DNA of 64,000 bases from Gnomoniopsis sp. IMI 355080 (Eukaryota > Ascomycota > Sordariomycetes > Diaporthales > Gnomoniaceae): assembly GCA_027946555.1 (NCBI GenBank), contig JAPEVC010000053.1:108032-172031 (forward strand), written 5' to 3'. Positions 48,569 to 60,707 of this stretch are shown here, piece by piece. The notes below the pieces were generated by a model. The model was not told the DNA's origin. It ran no database searches and saw nothing but the letters and a program-made list of their open reading frames with translations. The stretch's first letter is position 1; each line of letters opens with the position of its first letter. A program made the translations under genes and the position numbers.

Positions 48569-50350
48569 GGTGAATGTGTGTCGCGTGCGCGCGCGAGCCT
48601 CAGCGGAGGGCTCGCACGCAGTATTGAGGATACAAGTACAGATGCAAGTCGCAGGCGGCGAGTCGGTCTACTCGGCGCACAACGCTTGGTAGGAGTATAC
48701 AACAGGTCGTGATATTATTTGGTGGTTGCACGTCGACTTCGATATTAATGAAAGTCTCTTTGTGGCCCCGACATGTGATCCCGACTCCTGTCCGCAATAT
48801 TCAGGCGCATTCTATACTCAAAAAGGAATGGGGTTCGATCGTAGAGGATGGCGATCGGAAAGCCAGACGTAGCAGGTTCATCGGAGATCAGGGATCCAAG
48901 ATTGGTGCTGTCACGAGCGCCGTCTACCACCAGAATGTGACACTTGAGTGAGTAGAGCAGGTTGCTGAAATTCGAGATGAATGGATAATCGAAGGCCTCG
49001 GGGGTGAGTCGCGAGGAACCAGAACGGTGCAAGAACCCGGTCGGTGGGCGTGGCAGTGTTGCGCGGTTGTTGAAAGGTTACTGTCACGAGAATCGTCGCG
49101 ATGCCGGTGATGAGAACAGGGACGTACGCAGTACTGCAATGCTTTGGCCTGTAACTGTGGTCCAGGTGGCTTTCAGTTACCCAAGTAGCGGTGCATCAGG
49201 CACATGAAGAGGGTGCTTGATCTGGAGGGGTTGCCGGGACGACCTGGGAGAATGGAATGTTGCAAACTTGAGGCCAACTTTGATCCCGTGTCAATAGAAA
49301 GGGAAAAAAAGGATGAAAAAAAAAAAGCGGACATCAGACTCGAGTCCAGTGTCTATCCTGCAGCCTTCCCACCTGCAGATAAGGTTGGGGACGCGACCGC
49401 GAATCTGCCAGGCTTCTTTGAGTTTAGGACAATTCCCGCGAGGGGTTCGTCATAGGCTGGCAGCTGACGGGAAATTGCTCTCGGTGATGCACTGGCAGCG
49501 CGCTGTACACCGACACGCTTCTCAATGCTTGGAATGACTCAACTCGTCTGATTGGTCCGGTACGTGTGGAGGGTGCCCACTGCGGACCCCATCACTTTCA
49601 GAATTCCAGGGTCACTTCTACCAAAGTAAACATCCGTCCACCGCAATATACGGAATACATTGGGTAGCATTAATAGTATACGATAGATACCTAACGCAGG
49701 GTCTCGAGCATTGCAAGTACATACCTGACTTGGCCGTAACTTGCGTTACGTAAGTGAGTGCTTGTCTACCACCGGACGTCTTTCTGGGCATCTGTTCTAT
49801 GGCAATGTTTGATACGCGCTTCACAAGCTTGATCACCAGGGCTACCTTGCAAATGGCTTCTCAAGAGCAATTTGTATGATATTACCACTAGCGACCTGTC
49901 TGATTGATGGGCAGTGAGCGCTCTATTGTTGGTGGCTGGTCGGGATGTATAGTATTGAACAACACAATTGAGAGCCTGTGTCTGGTCATGCACTGTAGTC
50001 CCGTCTGGTAGAATCGCAACTCGGTTTGGTAGACTACTTATGCTTGTATGTTTTTTTAGGTCGGATCAATCCTGAAGAACAGATGCTCATCAATGGCATT
50101 GCTAAGAAAACGGTCCAGACTCGATTCCAAGACACGCACCAATTGACCAATCCAGCGCGAACACACCACGTGCTCCTCGATTCTAGGTCAATTGTGTTAT
50201 GTCGCACAAACCGTCTATGAATGTTGTCTTGCCTCTCAGGTTTTTGGTCCACGCCAATTCTACACCGTGAATCTAGTCCTGATGAAAAACGAGAAGCTCC
50301 ATCACATCATGCCGGCATGTCCAAATGAAACTGTCATAAAGTAGCAGCAA
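48569..50350. other. 1.8-kb spacer between kinesin and trehalase
   Basis: No gene is supportable. This is the kinesin promoter region and the trehalase 3' flank. Small overlapping frames occur on both strands without domains, and a purine-rich A tract lies near 49300-49330. Confidence 0.5.
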
Positions 50351-52775
50351 TCAGTCCATCTCTGAGAGGAGTTTTGCTCGATTGTCATCAAGGGCCTTGA
50401 CAAAGGTGTCGTAAGGAGTCAACGTGCCCAACGCACGCCGCATATGAGCATTGACGATCTGAAGACCATAAACGTAACTGGCATTGACCCAGCCGAACCT
50501 GTATTCACTTATTGTAAGCATGTCTCTCCCGACGTTAGGGAAAGTGAATAGTGAGACTCACCCCTCTTTGGCAACGCCTCTGAAGTCTAGTCCCTGATTA
50601 CCATATTCTGCGTCGACCCTGTGCGGGTCAATCGGCCTCGTCACGTCGTACTTCTCCACCACCACGCCATTGAAATCAACGAACGCTTTGGTCATCATGA
50701 AGAGCCATTTGTATGCGAGTCGCTCCGCCTCGTCCGTGAAGCTATAGCGGTAGAGGCCGGTCCACGCTAAGATCTGCTGCGGAGCCCAACCGTAAGGGTA
50801 GTCCCACTGTCGATTGGGTCGCTCGAGGCTTATCTCGCCACGACTCTTGAGTGTACCCGACAGCAAACCACCGTAGGCTTCAAACTTGGGCAGCGCCTTG
50901 GTAACCATCACCGCGGCCTGCTTGGGCGAGGCAACACCTGCCCAGAGCGCCCAGAAGGTCGTGCAGGATTCGTAGCTTTGCTGTTCGCGCTTTTCCGTGT
51001 CGTAATCGAAGTACATGCCTTCCTCTTCATTCCACAAGTACTTGTCAATGGCTAACTTGCGGCGCTTGGAACGTCGGTCCCAGAGCGATGAAGTCTCGAT
51101 CTGCCCTGGCTTCAAAGAACCCACACAGTACTCTGCAGGAATTTCCAGCTTGTCACCAAAGATGTTGCGAATAGTGCGCGCGATATCCGTCTCGTATTTG
51201 TACAACAGCGAGTTGAGATCAATAGTCGCAAGGTTTGCGCAGACCCTCTCCAAACGGTAACTGGTGTCGTGACCAGACTCACGCACAGAGCGGTCATGCA
51301 TGAAGTAGTCATCGAGCTCCGGTTCGTCGATCTCGCGGTGATTGTAGGCGCGGACGAATTCCTTGAATTCCATATTGTACTTCTTGCAGTATGGTTCCAG
51401 GACATGGACGAAGTGAGAAGCCTCCGTCTCGGGCGGAACACCGAGACCCACTGGTCGGTATCTGGACAGTCCTGTGACAGGATCAAGACGGGGTTCAGCG
51501 ACCCAGACGCTGTGATACTCCTTGATTGCTGCAAGAATAGCAGTACGCAAAAACTCTAGAGCACCAGGCTCATGCTTGATTTTTTCGTAGACGCGAAGAG
51601 CCATGTCCGTAAGGAACGGGGGCTGGGACCGACCCAAATAGTATGATCTGGTAGCGTTGAGAATTTTGCCGTAGTGCTTGATGCAGAAACAGAAGTTGAT
51701 AACCATGGACTTGGCAAGATGTACCTTGTTGTCGACCAGAAGACCCAAAGACTCCATGTAGCTGTCCCAGCCATAGAATTCGTTGAAACGGCCTCCAGGC
51801 ACGACAAACGGCAAACCCCGAAGGGTCTCCTCGCCCGTCTTCGGATCCGTAATCTTCTCCATCTCAATGGCAAGCAGGCCTGGCGCTGCATTGAGATCAC
51901 GGATAAGCTCTGGCGTTATCTTGTCAGACGAAGGAAGCGAGCAAACATCCAGCCGGAGGTCCGGCCAGTCTTTCGCGACTTTGTTGTAGAATTTCAATTG
52001 CTCAGGTTCGGCTTCAGGGACATAGATGCGCGGCCGGGGGTCATCGGTCCAGTCCTTGGGGTCCTTGGCGCAGACTTCAATGGTTGATGCGTCGATACGG
52101 CGCGTCAGGCCCTCCCAAAAGTGGTCCCGAATCAGACGAGAGAGTCTGTTAACGGGGTTCTCGTTGAGTCGGGCCTCATCCAGAATAACCTGCTTGCGAC
52201 CATACTCTTTGGCCAGTGACAGCTCTTGAAGCAAGTTGGACAACATATATGTGCCTCGAATGTCGAATCTGTTGTGTCCATCGGATGCGGCTGTGCGGAG
52301 GGAGAGCACCTGCAACAAGTTAGCTTGCGATCTGCTGGCGAGACCGGGGAGGGTCTGGGAGAATATACCTTGGGTCCGTTGTCCTCAATGGTGATTTGCA
52401 TGTTACCATCTGTGTCCTCCTGCTTGCTAAGACTCTCGAGGGTAGGGTCGACCTGGATGAGGAATCGACGGTTGCCCGGAAGGGTGGTCTCATCTGGACA
52501 ATTGACACGGTCAGTAGCGGCACCAAAGACTTTAGTAAATGGCAAGACGTACCATGGCTACCTCGCCGGAAAGGCTCTTTCAGGCCCAGTCTCTCCATTT
52601 GCTGCATGAGACTATTCTGGGAGAATGTGCGAGTCCGGGCGCTGGCCTTGGTGCCCTTGTGGCGAGACTCGGAATAGTAAGTTTTGGCATCGTCGAATAC
52701 ATTATAATCGTCAATGGAGTCAGCCCGGTTACTGGTACCGGGCCCCTTTTTCTGGGCGTGGTCCTGGGAATCCAT
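50351..52775 (-). CDS. Neutral trehalase (GH37), PKA- and calcium-regulated type
   Basis: This cytosolic enzyme hydrolyses stored trehalose to two glucose molecules, for example at spore germination and stress recovery. Four exons on the minus strand, 52775-52553, 52493-52369, 52309-50562 and 50498-50351, give 747 aa, the normal length for fungal neutral trehalase. Trehalase signature 1 (PGGRFNEFYGWDSY) is at 287-300 and signature 2 (QWDYPYGWAP) at 617-626. The last exon restores the KEGFGWVNASY stretch, which confirms the final splice. The regulatory N-terminus has a protein kinase A consensus RRGS at Ser73 and a calcium-binding loop of acidic residues at Asp101-Asp112 (DTDGNMQITIED), both features of yeast Nth1-type regulation. 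There is no signal peptide, which separates it from acid (secreted) trehalases. Confidence 0.94.
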
Positions 52776-55700
52776 GGAGCCGATTTGCCCAGTTCGAGTG
52801 AAGAACGAACAGAGATAGATAGCGTCCGCGGAAATGGAGACGATAGTGAGTCGACAGTTGATAGTTATATAGGTTGACAGTGTCCGGAGCGGTGCCGGGG
52901 CTGTCTTTCAAGGTTGTCCGGTAGACAAGGCGAAATATTGCTGACAAGACGGACAAAGCTGAATGTGCAAATTATGCTGCAAGGAATGGAAGCGCGGTTG
53001 TCTTTTTTCTAAGGTTCCTGACAGTAGAAGAAGTATCGGGATAGAATTTATTCGAGCGTAGGTAGGTTTTGAAGTGATGAATGCTGTAGCCTCAGTTCAG
53101 GTTAGCGGCCGGTCAACGCTGTCTGTCATGCTAGGGGTGTGTGCTCGCATAAATAGTAGCGGTCAGGGCAGGAGTGGGTTGATGTCAGCAAACATGGTGA
53201 CGGGTTTGGTGGTGTGCAGGAAGCCGCAAAAGTATGTCCTGGTGGTGTGAGAGCACACCAGGCAGGAGGGATCATGGTAGGGAGGACATCCAACTGGAAA
53301 GACCTGGGGAGCCAAAGATTCAAAGAAGATCACGATGATAGATGTGTAAATTCAGGGTCCAACAACAAGCAGCCAAGTACACCAACCTTGAGGGTGTTGT
53401 GCGGAAAGAAACGAACCAATCGAGTTTCCGAGGTTGCCACCACTGATCGAATCTCGATGCAGATGATGAGATGTTCGAAACTTTGGTAATTGGACTCCCA
53501 ATTGTCGTGTACTCAATCGAGTGTGGTCGCACGAAGGGTCTATTGGGCAACAATTGTGAGTAGTGTAGGTCAGGAAAAGACGTAGATCTCACAGCAGCAG
53601 ATGCAGTCGACATGGAGGTCCTCGACTAGCAGGCATTGGCGGTGACGTTGTTGTACGAGAGCTATGTCAGCAAATCCCAAAAGACAGGACCTGCGCAACA
53701 GCGGGGTCGGGAAGCCCAGAAGGGCCCCACCACACCCTCTTTTATTGGCTTTGAGAACCGCAGAATACATCCCACCACAACGTTAAACGTCAACTGTACT
53801 TTGGCTTTATCGGCGCAAACCCACTGTGGCGGTCTTTCGATGTTCCAAGAAGTGACGTACGTCTTGCAGTTACCGCAGTAAGAGAAAAATTTAAAACTTC
53901 GTATTATAAGAATTTGTCACGAGACCACGGCTCTCTTCGAGACTCACAAGAGCTCTGGCCAACGATAATGCAAAAGTCTTGCCGGACCCAACTGAGTTGG
54001 GATGTATTTGGTGGATGCTTGACAAGTTTGCCCTGGATTCATCAAGCCCGGAAACCTCATACTGACGTTGAACTCGCGGATAGGTATGCAATGTCATATA
54101 TGTTCCAAGTGGGAAGATGTAGTGCACAGTACCTCGTACTCTTTTCCAGCTCGTCAAACTGCACTACTACTTGTCTAACAGTCAAATCCGACGAGCGATC
54201 ATGGGAGGTATTGCAGCGAATGGCACAGGCCCAATGTCGGATGTGTGCTGCGGAAAGGCTTAAATCTGCCAGCTATAAAAGCGTCCAAGCAATATCGCTG
54301 CGACGTTGAGGCCGCTCAGAAGGACGCGCCTTAAGCTTTTTGGTCGAATTCGCACCACTTTATTAGAAATATTCCCAACCGCCATGGGACTTGCTCTGCA
54401 ACGACACACCACCTACGTAAATGACGAAGCAGGATTCTGAGACCAGGCGTGGTGCTCAACCCGAAAAGAGACGTGAGCGAACCTTGTACATCTTATTCGT
54501 GAAAAGGATGAAGGCTGTCTCGTGGCTTCCAGGCTCATATCGCCTGAACGCGCCAGGTCGTTGAAGACCGTTATGACACCCTCTCTTCGAGACACCACGT
54601 GCGCACGAGACGTCGTCTCGTAAGACATATGCCGCTGCCAACATCTGGAAGGATGTCTCAAAATGTTATGATAGGTCGTCTTCAGGTTGATGGTTCCCCC
54701 CCTCGCTTCAGTGATGGTAACCACCGAAAGATCACGTAGTGTCTAACCAATTGAGTTCTATTATACGTATTGGTGATCGGCCAGATGATGGCGCTGTGAA
54801 GCATGTCTGCGGACCAGGCCATGGCACACCAATCATCGCGGCGTGTGGAATTGCGTCCTACACTGCCGATAACGTCGTCTGACGGACACCGTCCCAGCGG
54901 TCCTCTCCGTGGTCTGGCAGCTGAAATGCCAAGACGGTTCCTATATCAAAGTCGTCCCACTTTCAAAGGTTGGCTAGGCTCTTCCTGGAAAGCACTGGAA
55001 AGATCTTCCAAAGTGACTGGAGCACCATTGACTAACCGGCGACCAGGCACTTACTTATGGAGGGAAGATGACTTGTCAAAGGTTGATCAGATGAGGGATC
55101 TACGCCAATCTCGATCCCGTCTGGATGCCTCTAATTATATCACGGGTTTGACAGCTGCAGCAACGTTGGTTGTTATACACTGTCCTGACGTGTCCAAGAG
55201 TCGGAGGTGGATGTGTCTAGACAAGATAGGAAAGAAATTTTGCCTCCACAGGACAGCAAATAAGGCAGTCCTTGCTTCGTCCGCCTCGTGAATTCATCGG
55301 AGTGCCTTGGAGGCTTAGATTTTACATGCACTCTATTCGGAGGGCAGTCTTCCTCTGGTCATTACAGCATGCTTCTGTCCAGGAGGCCTCGATTTTCGAC
55401 ATGATTTCTGTAGCACATAACTGCGACGCAGAGCCTCTTCCTCAGCATATCGTAGGGCAACTTTGATTTGAAGTCGACTGGTTGATATCGTCGAGAGCAG
55501 CAAGATACCAAACTGACTAGATTCGGTGGCTTCCTTCCGAGGAGACAGTGACAACTTGAGATGGCCACTACCTGTGCCCATAGCAGACAATGCGAAAAGA
55601 TGTGAGACGTTAATCGAGATGTTTGCCTATGTTCACTTATTGCGAGTGCCGCTTTGTTGGAGTTCCTTCAGCCCGCAAAGGCAGACGCCATAACGGGCTC

Positions 55701-56121
55701 GGTGTCGCGATACTTTTTGAGGTCCATGAACATAGAAATGCCCAAAGTGGTAAAGCCTGCAGGGCTTCTAGAGCTTTCCTGTTCCGGCTCACCTGTCCTT
55801 TGAAGCAGCGGTAGCAGGCGAACCAGGATCTCGTGTGGGGTCCAATCGGTTCGCGGGCGGCAGTGCCCCTCGGCCCCTATGGAGATCCTACCCAGATCTC
55901 CCAGACATGCCCTCCCTGCTCGACTAACACGGATCTCTGGTACTTACCGTGGTACACCGATCACGGGCCTTTCGACTTCACCTTCTTTTCTCATATAACC
56001 TAGGTAGCTTGTTAGCTACAATTTCTTACTCTTTTCCTTGCGGTCTTTTGTTCTTGTGCTTTCTCCTCTTCCTGTGTGGTCTTCTTCTGGTCATCCCTCC
56101 GTCTTCTTCACCCGTTTCAAC
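52776..56121. other. 3.3-kb divergent region, no supportable gene
   Basis: This separates the divergently transcribed trehalase and F-box-like genes. Open frames of up to 162 codons (for example 54803-55291 and 53914-54309, both plus) match no family and have no paired splice sites. ACCTAGGT occurs at 55998-56005, and the last 100 bases before the F-box-like ATG are CT-rich, as in many fungal leaders. Confidence 0.45.
52864..52871 (-). promoter_or_regulatory. TATA box of the trehalase gene
   Basis: On the minus strand TATATAAC lies about 90 bases upstream of the trehalase ATG at 52775. An AGGGG stress-element-like word occurs further upstream near 53134. Both are motif matches only. Confidence 0.4.
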
Positions 56122-57788
56122 ATGGCGGTCTTTGTGGACTTGGACGATGATGACGTCGATCTTCCTCAACACGGTCTTAATGCGATGAAGCCAGTATGGA
56201 ACAGCACCGCACCCTCAGAGCCCTCGACAGATGCTGCGACTGCGAGGGACGAGGATGTTGGGAATAACCACAGAATGCCCTCAGATCCCACCTTTGACGA
56301 TAAAAACAAAAACACCCATCGCAACGATGCCGCTCACGAGCCCGCTGTTCAAGAGCCTCCAAACTCGATGGCAGTGGCTTTGGGATGCTATCCGTAGGCG
56401 AGCACCAACACCTTTTGACCCTTTGTCTGGTCTTATCTTTGCAACGCCCGTCCTCCTCCCGGGTCTCGTACCCGGGCGACAGGCACACTGACTGGAATCC
56501 CAGTATTGTAACGGCCATGGCCTCGCAGCTTGACCTGAACGATGTCGACAGTCTGTCCCGCACCTGTCGCGGCGTGCACAACTCTCTCCTGCAGAACCGC
56601 TCGATTCTTCTCAAATCGACTCTCCATTGCACGTATGAGGAGCTACCTGTCGATCCTGAATCCACCCTACGATATCGAGCCAGGGCTGGCAACTGGTATT
56701 ACATGGAAGATACCTCACGAAGCGCCCAGTACAATGGCAAGTCTGGGAGCTGTGCGCGGGACATGGTCTCTGAGTGTCGCAAATGCGGCACCGTAGTATG
56801 CAGGGTGAGCTGAGATCCAGCCGTCCATGGTCATAGTCAAGTTTGGAAGACTGACATGCCCTCCATTCACAGAACTGTGCGATAAAACCACCAGCCCCTG
56901 CCGTCCTCCGCGACAGACATCGCCGTTTATGTCTGCCCTGCCAGAAAAGTCCAATCGGATGCCTCGCGAAACCTTCCCAGAGCGCCGACAGCCCACTTGT
57001 CTCTGGCATCATGCAGCGCTCCGTATGTACATGCGCGGCGAACGCAGGAGTCTGGCTTTGCCAACCTTGCGGTCGCGGTATCAGGGGTTCAGACTCCGAG
57101 TATCGCGGGTATGTTTCTTATTGAACCCCTGCCCGTTGTGAGGACTAGATAAAACTCCTGAGCTCCACACTGACGCGGGATATCCACTCCTTTTAGAATC
57201 TGGAAATGGCGAACCCAGTACGGCGAGGTTCTCGGCGGCTTAGGCACCGGTATCGGGGACGCCGATCGCGGCGTCGAGTGCGCCAGAGGAAAGGATTGTC
57301 TAAGTGGAAAATACATTGAGCACGAGACGGACTGTGATGCCGACGACGCACGGGAGGCAGAAGATCTTGCTGCGGGCCATCCTTCTCCTGGCACGCAGAC
57401 GCTAAGTCTGTACAGCGGATCGCATTCATGGTCAAGTAGCCACAGCAGTTTACACGGCAGTATTGGCTCAACGTCTGGCGGACTCCTCGATTCCGCAGTC
57501 GCCTCAGGAACCTCACGGACGCCCTCGCCCGCGGTCGGCCCGGGCTATGCTCGCCATGAGGTGGAAGGTATTGGGAACAAAATCAAGACAGTCAGGGTCT
57601 CAATGATTCGGGTCGGCGGATGTGTGCCCGAGTGGAAAGATGAGAAGTCTCTTAATCAGAGCCTGCGCAGGGAAGTCGAGGGCGAGGTTAGGAGCTGGTG
57701 CGGTTGGTGTGACCGCGTTATTCCGGGCAAAATGGACATCGAAGCGGATGAGAAGCAATCGACGTCCACAACCACACACGCGTCATGA
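56122..57788 (+). CDS. F-box-like protein with a cysteine-rich zinc-binding region
   Basis: I read four exons, 56122-56393, 56504-56804, 56873-57108 and 57197-57788 (introns of 110, 68 and 88 nt), giving 466 aa in one continuous frame. The N-terminus is acidic (VDLDDDDVDLP) and probably disordered. Residues about 90-133 look like an F-box (YPIVTAMASQLDLNDVDSLS, then RTCRGVHNSLLQ), so it may serve as a substrate adaptor for an SCF ubiquitin ligase. A cysteine-rich block follows: Cys182-x2-Cys185-x4-Cys190-x2-Cys193, then Cys211-x2-Cys214, and later CTC and CxxC pairs, which could bind zinc. The C-terminal part is Ser/Gly-rich and ends with a WCGWC pair and a Lys/Thr-rich tail. Similar uncharacterised proteins are widespread in Dothideomycetes as far as I recall. 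The exact function is unknown, and the first intron is the least certain join. Confidence 0.7.
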
Positions 57789-58174
57789 AAGCAAGGCGTT
57801 ATATGGGTATGGCATTCAGAGATATCAAATCCAGCCAGGAGTAACAGGCCTGACTCAGTGGCACGACATGCCCGGGAAACAAGGGAATTGGCCTCTTTCG
57901 AGGCCAGTAATGTACTTTAACAATGGCTCGCATTTGGCATTTGTAGTTGAAACGGATGTCCTAAAGACTGACCACTAAAGCTTGGTATCCGAGCTCCAGA
58001 ATGTCAAGCAGCCTCTACTTCGAACTGTGAATCCATATCAGTCCATTGTAATACACCTTTTTGGAGCAGCCTCGCGCACCGTTTATCAGAGTGAGTGCGT
58101 GATCTAGGAATACACCAAGTCGTCAGTCTCGATGTGCGACTGTCTGACACGAGACAATATCAACTGCCTACCGA
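57789..58174. other. Convergent intergenic region
   Basis: This 386-base spacer lies between the converging F-box-like and AFG1-family genes. I see nothing in it beyond presumed 3' untranslated sequence. Confidence 0.5.
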
Positions 58175-59416
58175 TCAGTCCTTTGAACCGTAGGCCACTG
58201 ATCCCATTTCATGCAATCGCGAGACAGCCCGCCCAATGGCGAACACCACATCTGTCTCGCCCGCACCACCAGCAGCCAACGACGCAGGAAGCCCGGTGGC
58301 ACTCCACTCCGTATCCCCAATGAATGTGCTCATCATGCTCGAGCTGCTGCCCCCTCCGCGTTTGACGTCCATCTTCTGCAGCCGGGGCGCGGCCGCGAAG
58401 CCAAGGCGCTCCTGCTCAGCCCGCACGATTTCCGCAAAGACGCCCTCGACTGGCGTCGCAGAGCAGCAATACACCCTCGTGCGCGACTCATACGCCAAGT
58501 CAATCAGCGTAATGAGGCGCCGGGCATAGTCCAGCTCGTTCCGCGCCAACGGGCGCAAGCCCTCGAGGAAGATGGTGGATGAGGCGTAGCATAGCGCGTG
58601 GTAGTCTGCGGCACCAAGGCTCGCCTCACAGAGCTCTTCAAACGACGCGTGGACAACTAGGCTGCCTGTCTTCTGATCCGGATCGGCCGCTCGAACGCGC
58701 AGGTGCCGCCCCATCATCACTCTCAGCGTGCGCGGACGAGGTTCGACTCCGTGGTATGCGCTCTCCAAAGCGGCTTGGAAAGCGCGACGGTCCGTGAAGA
58801 ACGTCTGCACGCGCTCGCCGGACGCGGACATCCTGTAATCTTCGTCGCCGTCCATCTTCCACAGCTCGCACTTGTGCTTGAGCTGTTCGATAAAAGGCAG
58901 GATGAGAGGGCGGTTTAAACCATTCTCGTACAAGGTGTCGGGATGCCTATTGGACGTCGAAACCATGACGCCGCCCGCTGCCCAGATAGATGTAAAAAGC
59001 CGCTGAAGAATCATCGCATCAGCGATATCGGTGACCTGGAATTCATCAAAGCAAAGAACACGCGCTTCATCTCGAACCTCGCGGCCGATGTTCGTGAGCG
59101 GGTCGCCGGCGTAGCCTGGAGCCGACCATGCCCGGTGAAGGCGGGAGTGGATGTCTAACATAAACTCATTGAAATGGGCCCGCCGCCGCGATACTTCTGG
59201 AGGGAGCGTGGCTGCAAAGAGATCCGCAATACGCGACTTTCCCGTCCCGACTCCACCGTAGATGTATAGTCCGTTGGGGACATGGTGCGGTGCGTTGGTG
59301 AGAGAGGTTTGAAGCTCAGAGAGACGCGCTACGAGCGCTGCCTGGCCCGGGTTGGCGCTGAGACGTCCTTTGCTGAGGAGGGCATTGTAAGCGCTCTTTA
59401 GAGCGTCCGCCGTCAT
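58175..59416 (-). CDS. AFG1-family P-loop ATPase
   Basis: AFG1/LACE1-family ATPases act with mitochondrial proteases in the turnover of inner-membrane and respiratory-chain proteins. This is a single exon of 413 aa. Walker A is GGVGTGKS at about 54-61 and Walker B is VLCFDEFQ at about 119-126; family signatures HFNEFMLDIH, TSNRHPDTLYENGLNR and the C-terminal VYCCSATPVEGVF and AVSRLHEMGS are all present. The ATG at 59416 is the first true ATG of the frame; six bases further upstream only a TTG is available. The N-terminus is short and is not a clear mitochondrial presequence, so either the protein is a short cytosolic-looking paralogue or a 5' exon has been missed. Immediate upstream ATGs run into stops. 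Confidence 0.88.
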   Translation of the reverse strand: MTADALKSAYNALLSKGRLSANPGQAALVARLSELQTSLTNAPHHVPNGLYIYGGVGTGKSRIADLFAATLPPEVSRRRAHFNEFMLDIHSRLHRAWSAPGYAGDPLTNIGREVRDEARVLCFDEFQVTDIADAMILQRLFTSIWAAGGVMVSTSNRHPDTLYENGLNRPLILPFIEQLKHKCELWKMDGDEDYRMSASGERVQTFFTDRRAFQAALESAYHGVEPRPRTLRVMMGRHLRVRAADPDQKTGSLVVHASFEELCEASLGAADYHALCYASSTIFLEGLRPLARNELDYARRLITLIDLAYESRTRVYCCSATPVEGVFAEIVRAEQERLGFAAAPRLQKMDVKRGGGSSSSMMSTFIGDTEWSATGLPASLAAGGAGETDVVFAIGRAVSRLHEMGSVAYGSKD

Positions 59417-60062
59417 TCCCAACCTCGGCTTGGGATATCTTGGAAGCAGAGGTCCCAGTTCTCTCAGACACGCATGACTTTAGTGTTTTGGTCGTGGCAT
59501 AAGTCTAGAGGAGAGTGCAATAAAAGTCGATGACATAGTGAAGGTTTGAGACAAGGCTGCTGACATAATATACATGAGCATACCAGATATCTCGAGGTTT
59601 GGATATTCGACGATGATATCAAGGTCATGGTAGGGTTGTTGCTATAGGTACGCGGTAATCAGCACTCGTCTGCTCTGAGCGGAACTATGTGCAGCTGTCT
59701 CGAATAAGGGACCGTAGGTCTCTTCTGAAATCGTTTCGAGTACCTCTTTTCAAGTGTAGTGTACATAGTTTGAGATGGTCTCTCCATTGCATGACTGCCC
59801 TAGCCAAGCCGTATCTCGATGCTCGCCAGTCTATCCAACGTATGTGTAAAAGTTTCAATGGTGCCAGTGTCCGTGATGGTACAGGTCCCACGGTATTTTT
59901 ACATCCTCCTTCGCCAGCGAACTCGCTCATGGCCTCCATAAGCCAGCGCCTAACCACGGCAAACAGAGCCCCTCAGAAACGCTTCTGGGCTCGACTCTTC
60001 CATAGGAGAATCGTTCTTCTAATTCTCTAATTCGATTGAAATTCCACAAACCGTCGAAGCTC
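59417..60062. other. Spacer between AFG1-family and MRPL20 genes
   Basis: This 646-base spacer lies between two minus-strand genes and holds the AFG1-family promoter and the L20 3' flank. Overlapping 90-113-codon frames on both strands here are without any domain. Confidence 0.5.
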
Positions 60063-60707
60063 TCATATCTCGCCACGATACAGCATGTCGGCCCTCTTCT
60101 TCCTCTCCTCCATCGCCTTCTTCTTGCCTGGAGGCCACCTCTTTTGTATCAGTTCCAGCTTCCTCCTCTCAAATTCAATCTTCTCTTTTGGTGCCTGGCA
60201 GCAGGCCATGACAAAGCCCATAGGCAAATCGAACTTGGCACTCAAATTTCGCACCGACCACTTGTGTGGATCCTTGGCCCTAAGCGTGCGCATTTCTTCG
60301 ACCTCAGCCTTGGTGACGGGTGCACGGTCCGGGTTCTGGTGTATGTCCTTCTCCCTGCTCAGTCTCACGTTCGGCATCTCTTCGAGCGTCGCGGATGTGT
60401 GCTTGGAGCCAAAGTGGCTTTCAAAGAGTGACGTGAGGTTGGCGCGCCGCCGTGGATCATTTTTGGGCAAGAACTTGAATGGCGTGTGATAGACGCTTGT
60501 GCTGGCGCTGGGTGGATTGAAAATGATAGTATCTTGCGCGAGGGGCGCGTCGGGCGTGAGGAAGGATGGGTGTGGAGGGATGTTGAGGGCGCGCTTTGTG
60601 CGTGCAGCGGTTGCTTTGGCGCGTATTTGGTGCTTGAGGGCGGTTCTTGTGCTGGTCAGGCAGCGCCGTGCTGCTGGCCTGAGGAGAGAGGCCGCTACGG
60701 CTTCCAT
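60063..60707 (-). CDS. MRPL20: Mitochondrial large-subunit ribosomal protein L20 (fungal MRP-L20)
   Basis: This is a fungal-type component of the mitochondrial large ribosomal subunit. It is a single exon of 214 aa. The N-terminus is Arg/Ala/Ser-rich without acidic residues for about 40 positions (LLRPAARRCLTSTRTALK), a clear mitochondrial presequence. The body contains YHTPFKFLPKNDPRRR, a Leu/Ser/Arg segment, and the conserved DPHKWSVRNLSAKFDLP motif where the protein contacts rRNA, ending in a basic KKKAMEERKKRA helix. Length and motif order fit the MRP-L20 family. It is transcribed in the same direction as the flanking AFG1-family and ligase genes but not as an operon. Confidence 0.88.
   Translation of the reverse strand: MEAVAASLLRPAARRCLTSTRTALKHQIRAKATAARTKRALNIPPHPSFLTPDAPLAQDTIIFNPPSASTSVYHTPFKFLPKNDPRRRANLTSLFESHFGSKHTSATLEEMPNVRLSREKDIHQNPDRAPVTKAEVEEMRTLRAKDPHKWSVRNLSAKFDLPMGFVMACCQAPKEKIEFERRKLELIQKRWPPGKKKAMEERKKRADMLYRGEI

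Noticed and set aside
54803..55291. Plus-strand frame of 162 codons
   Set aside because: No homology recognised, no splice partners, and no promoter-like features.
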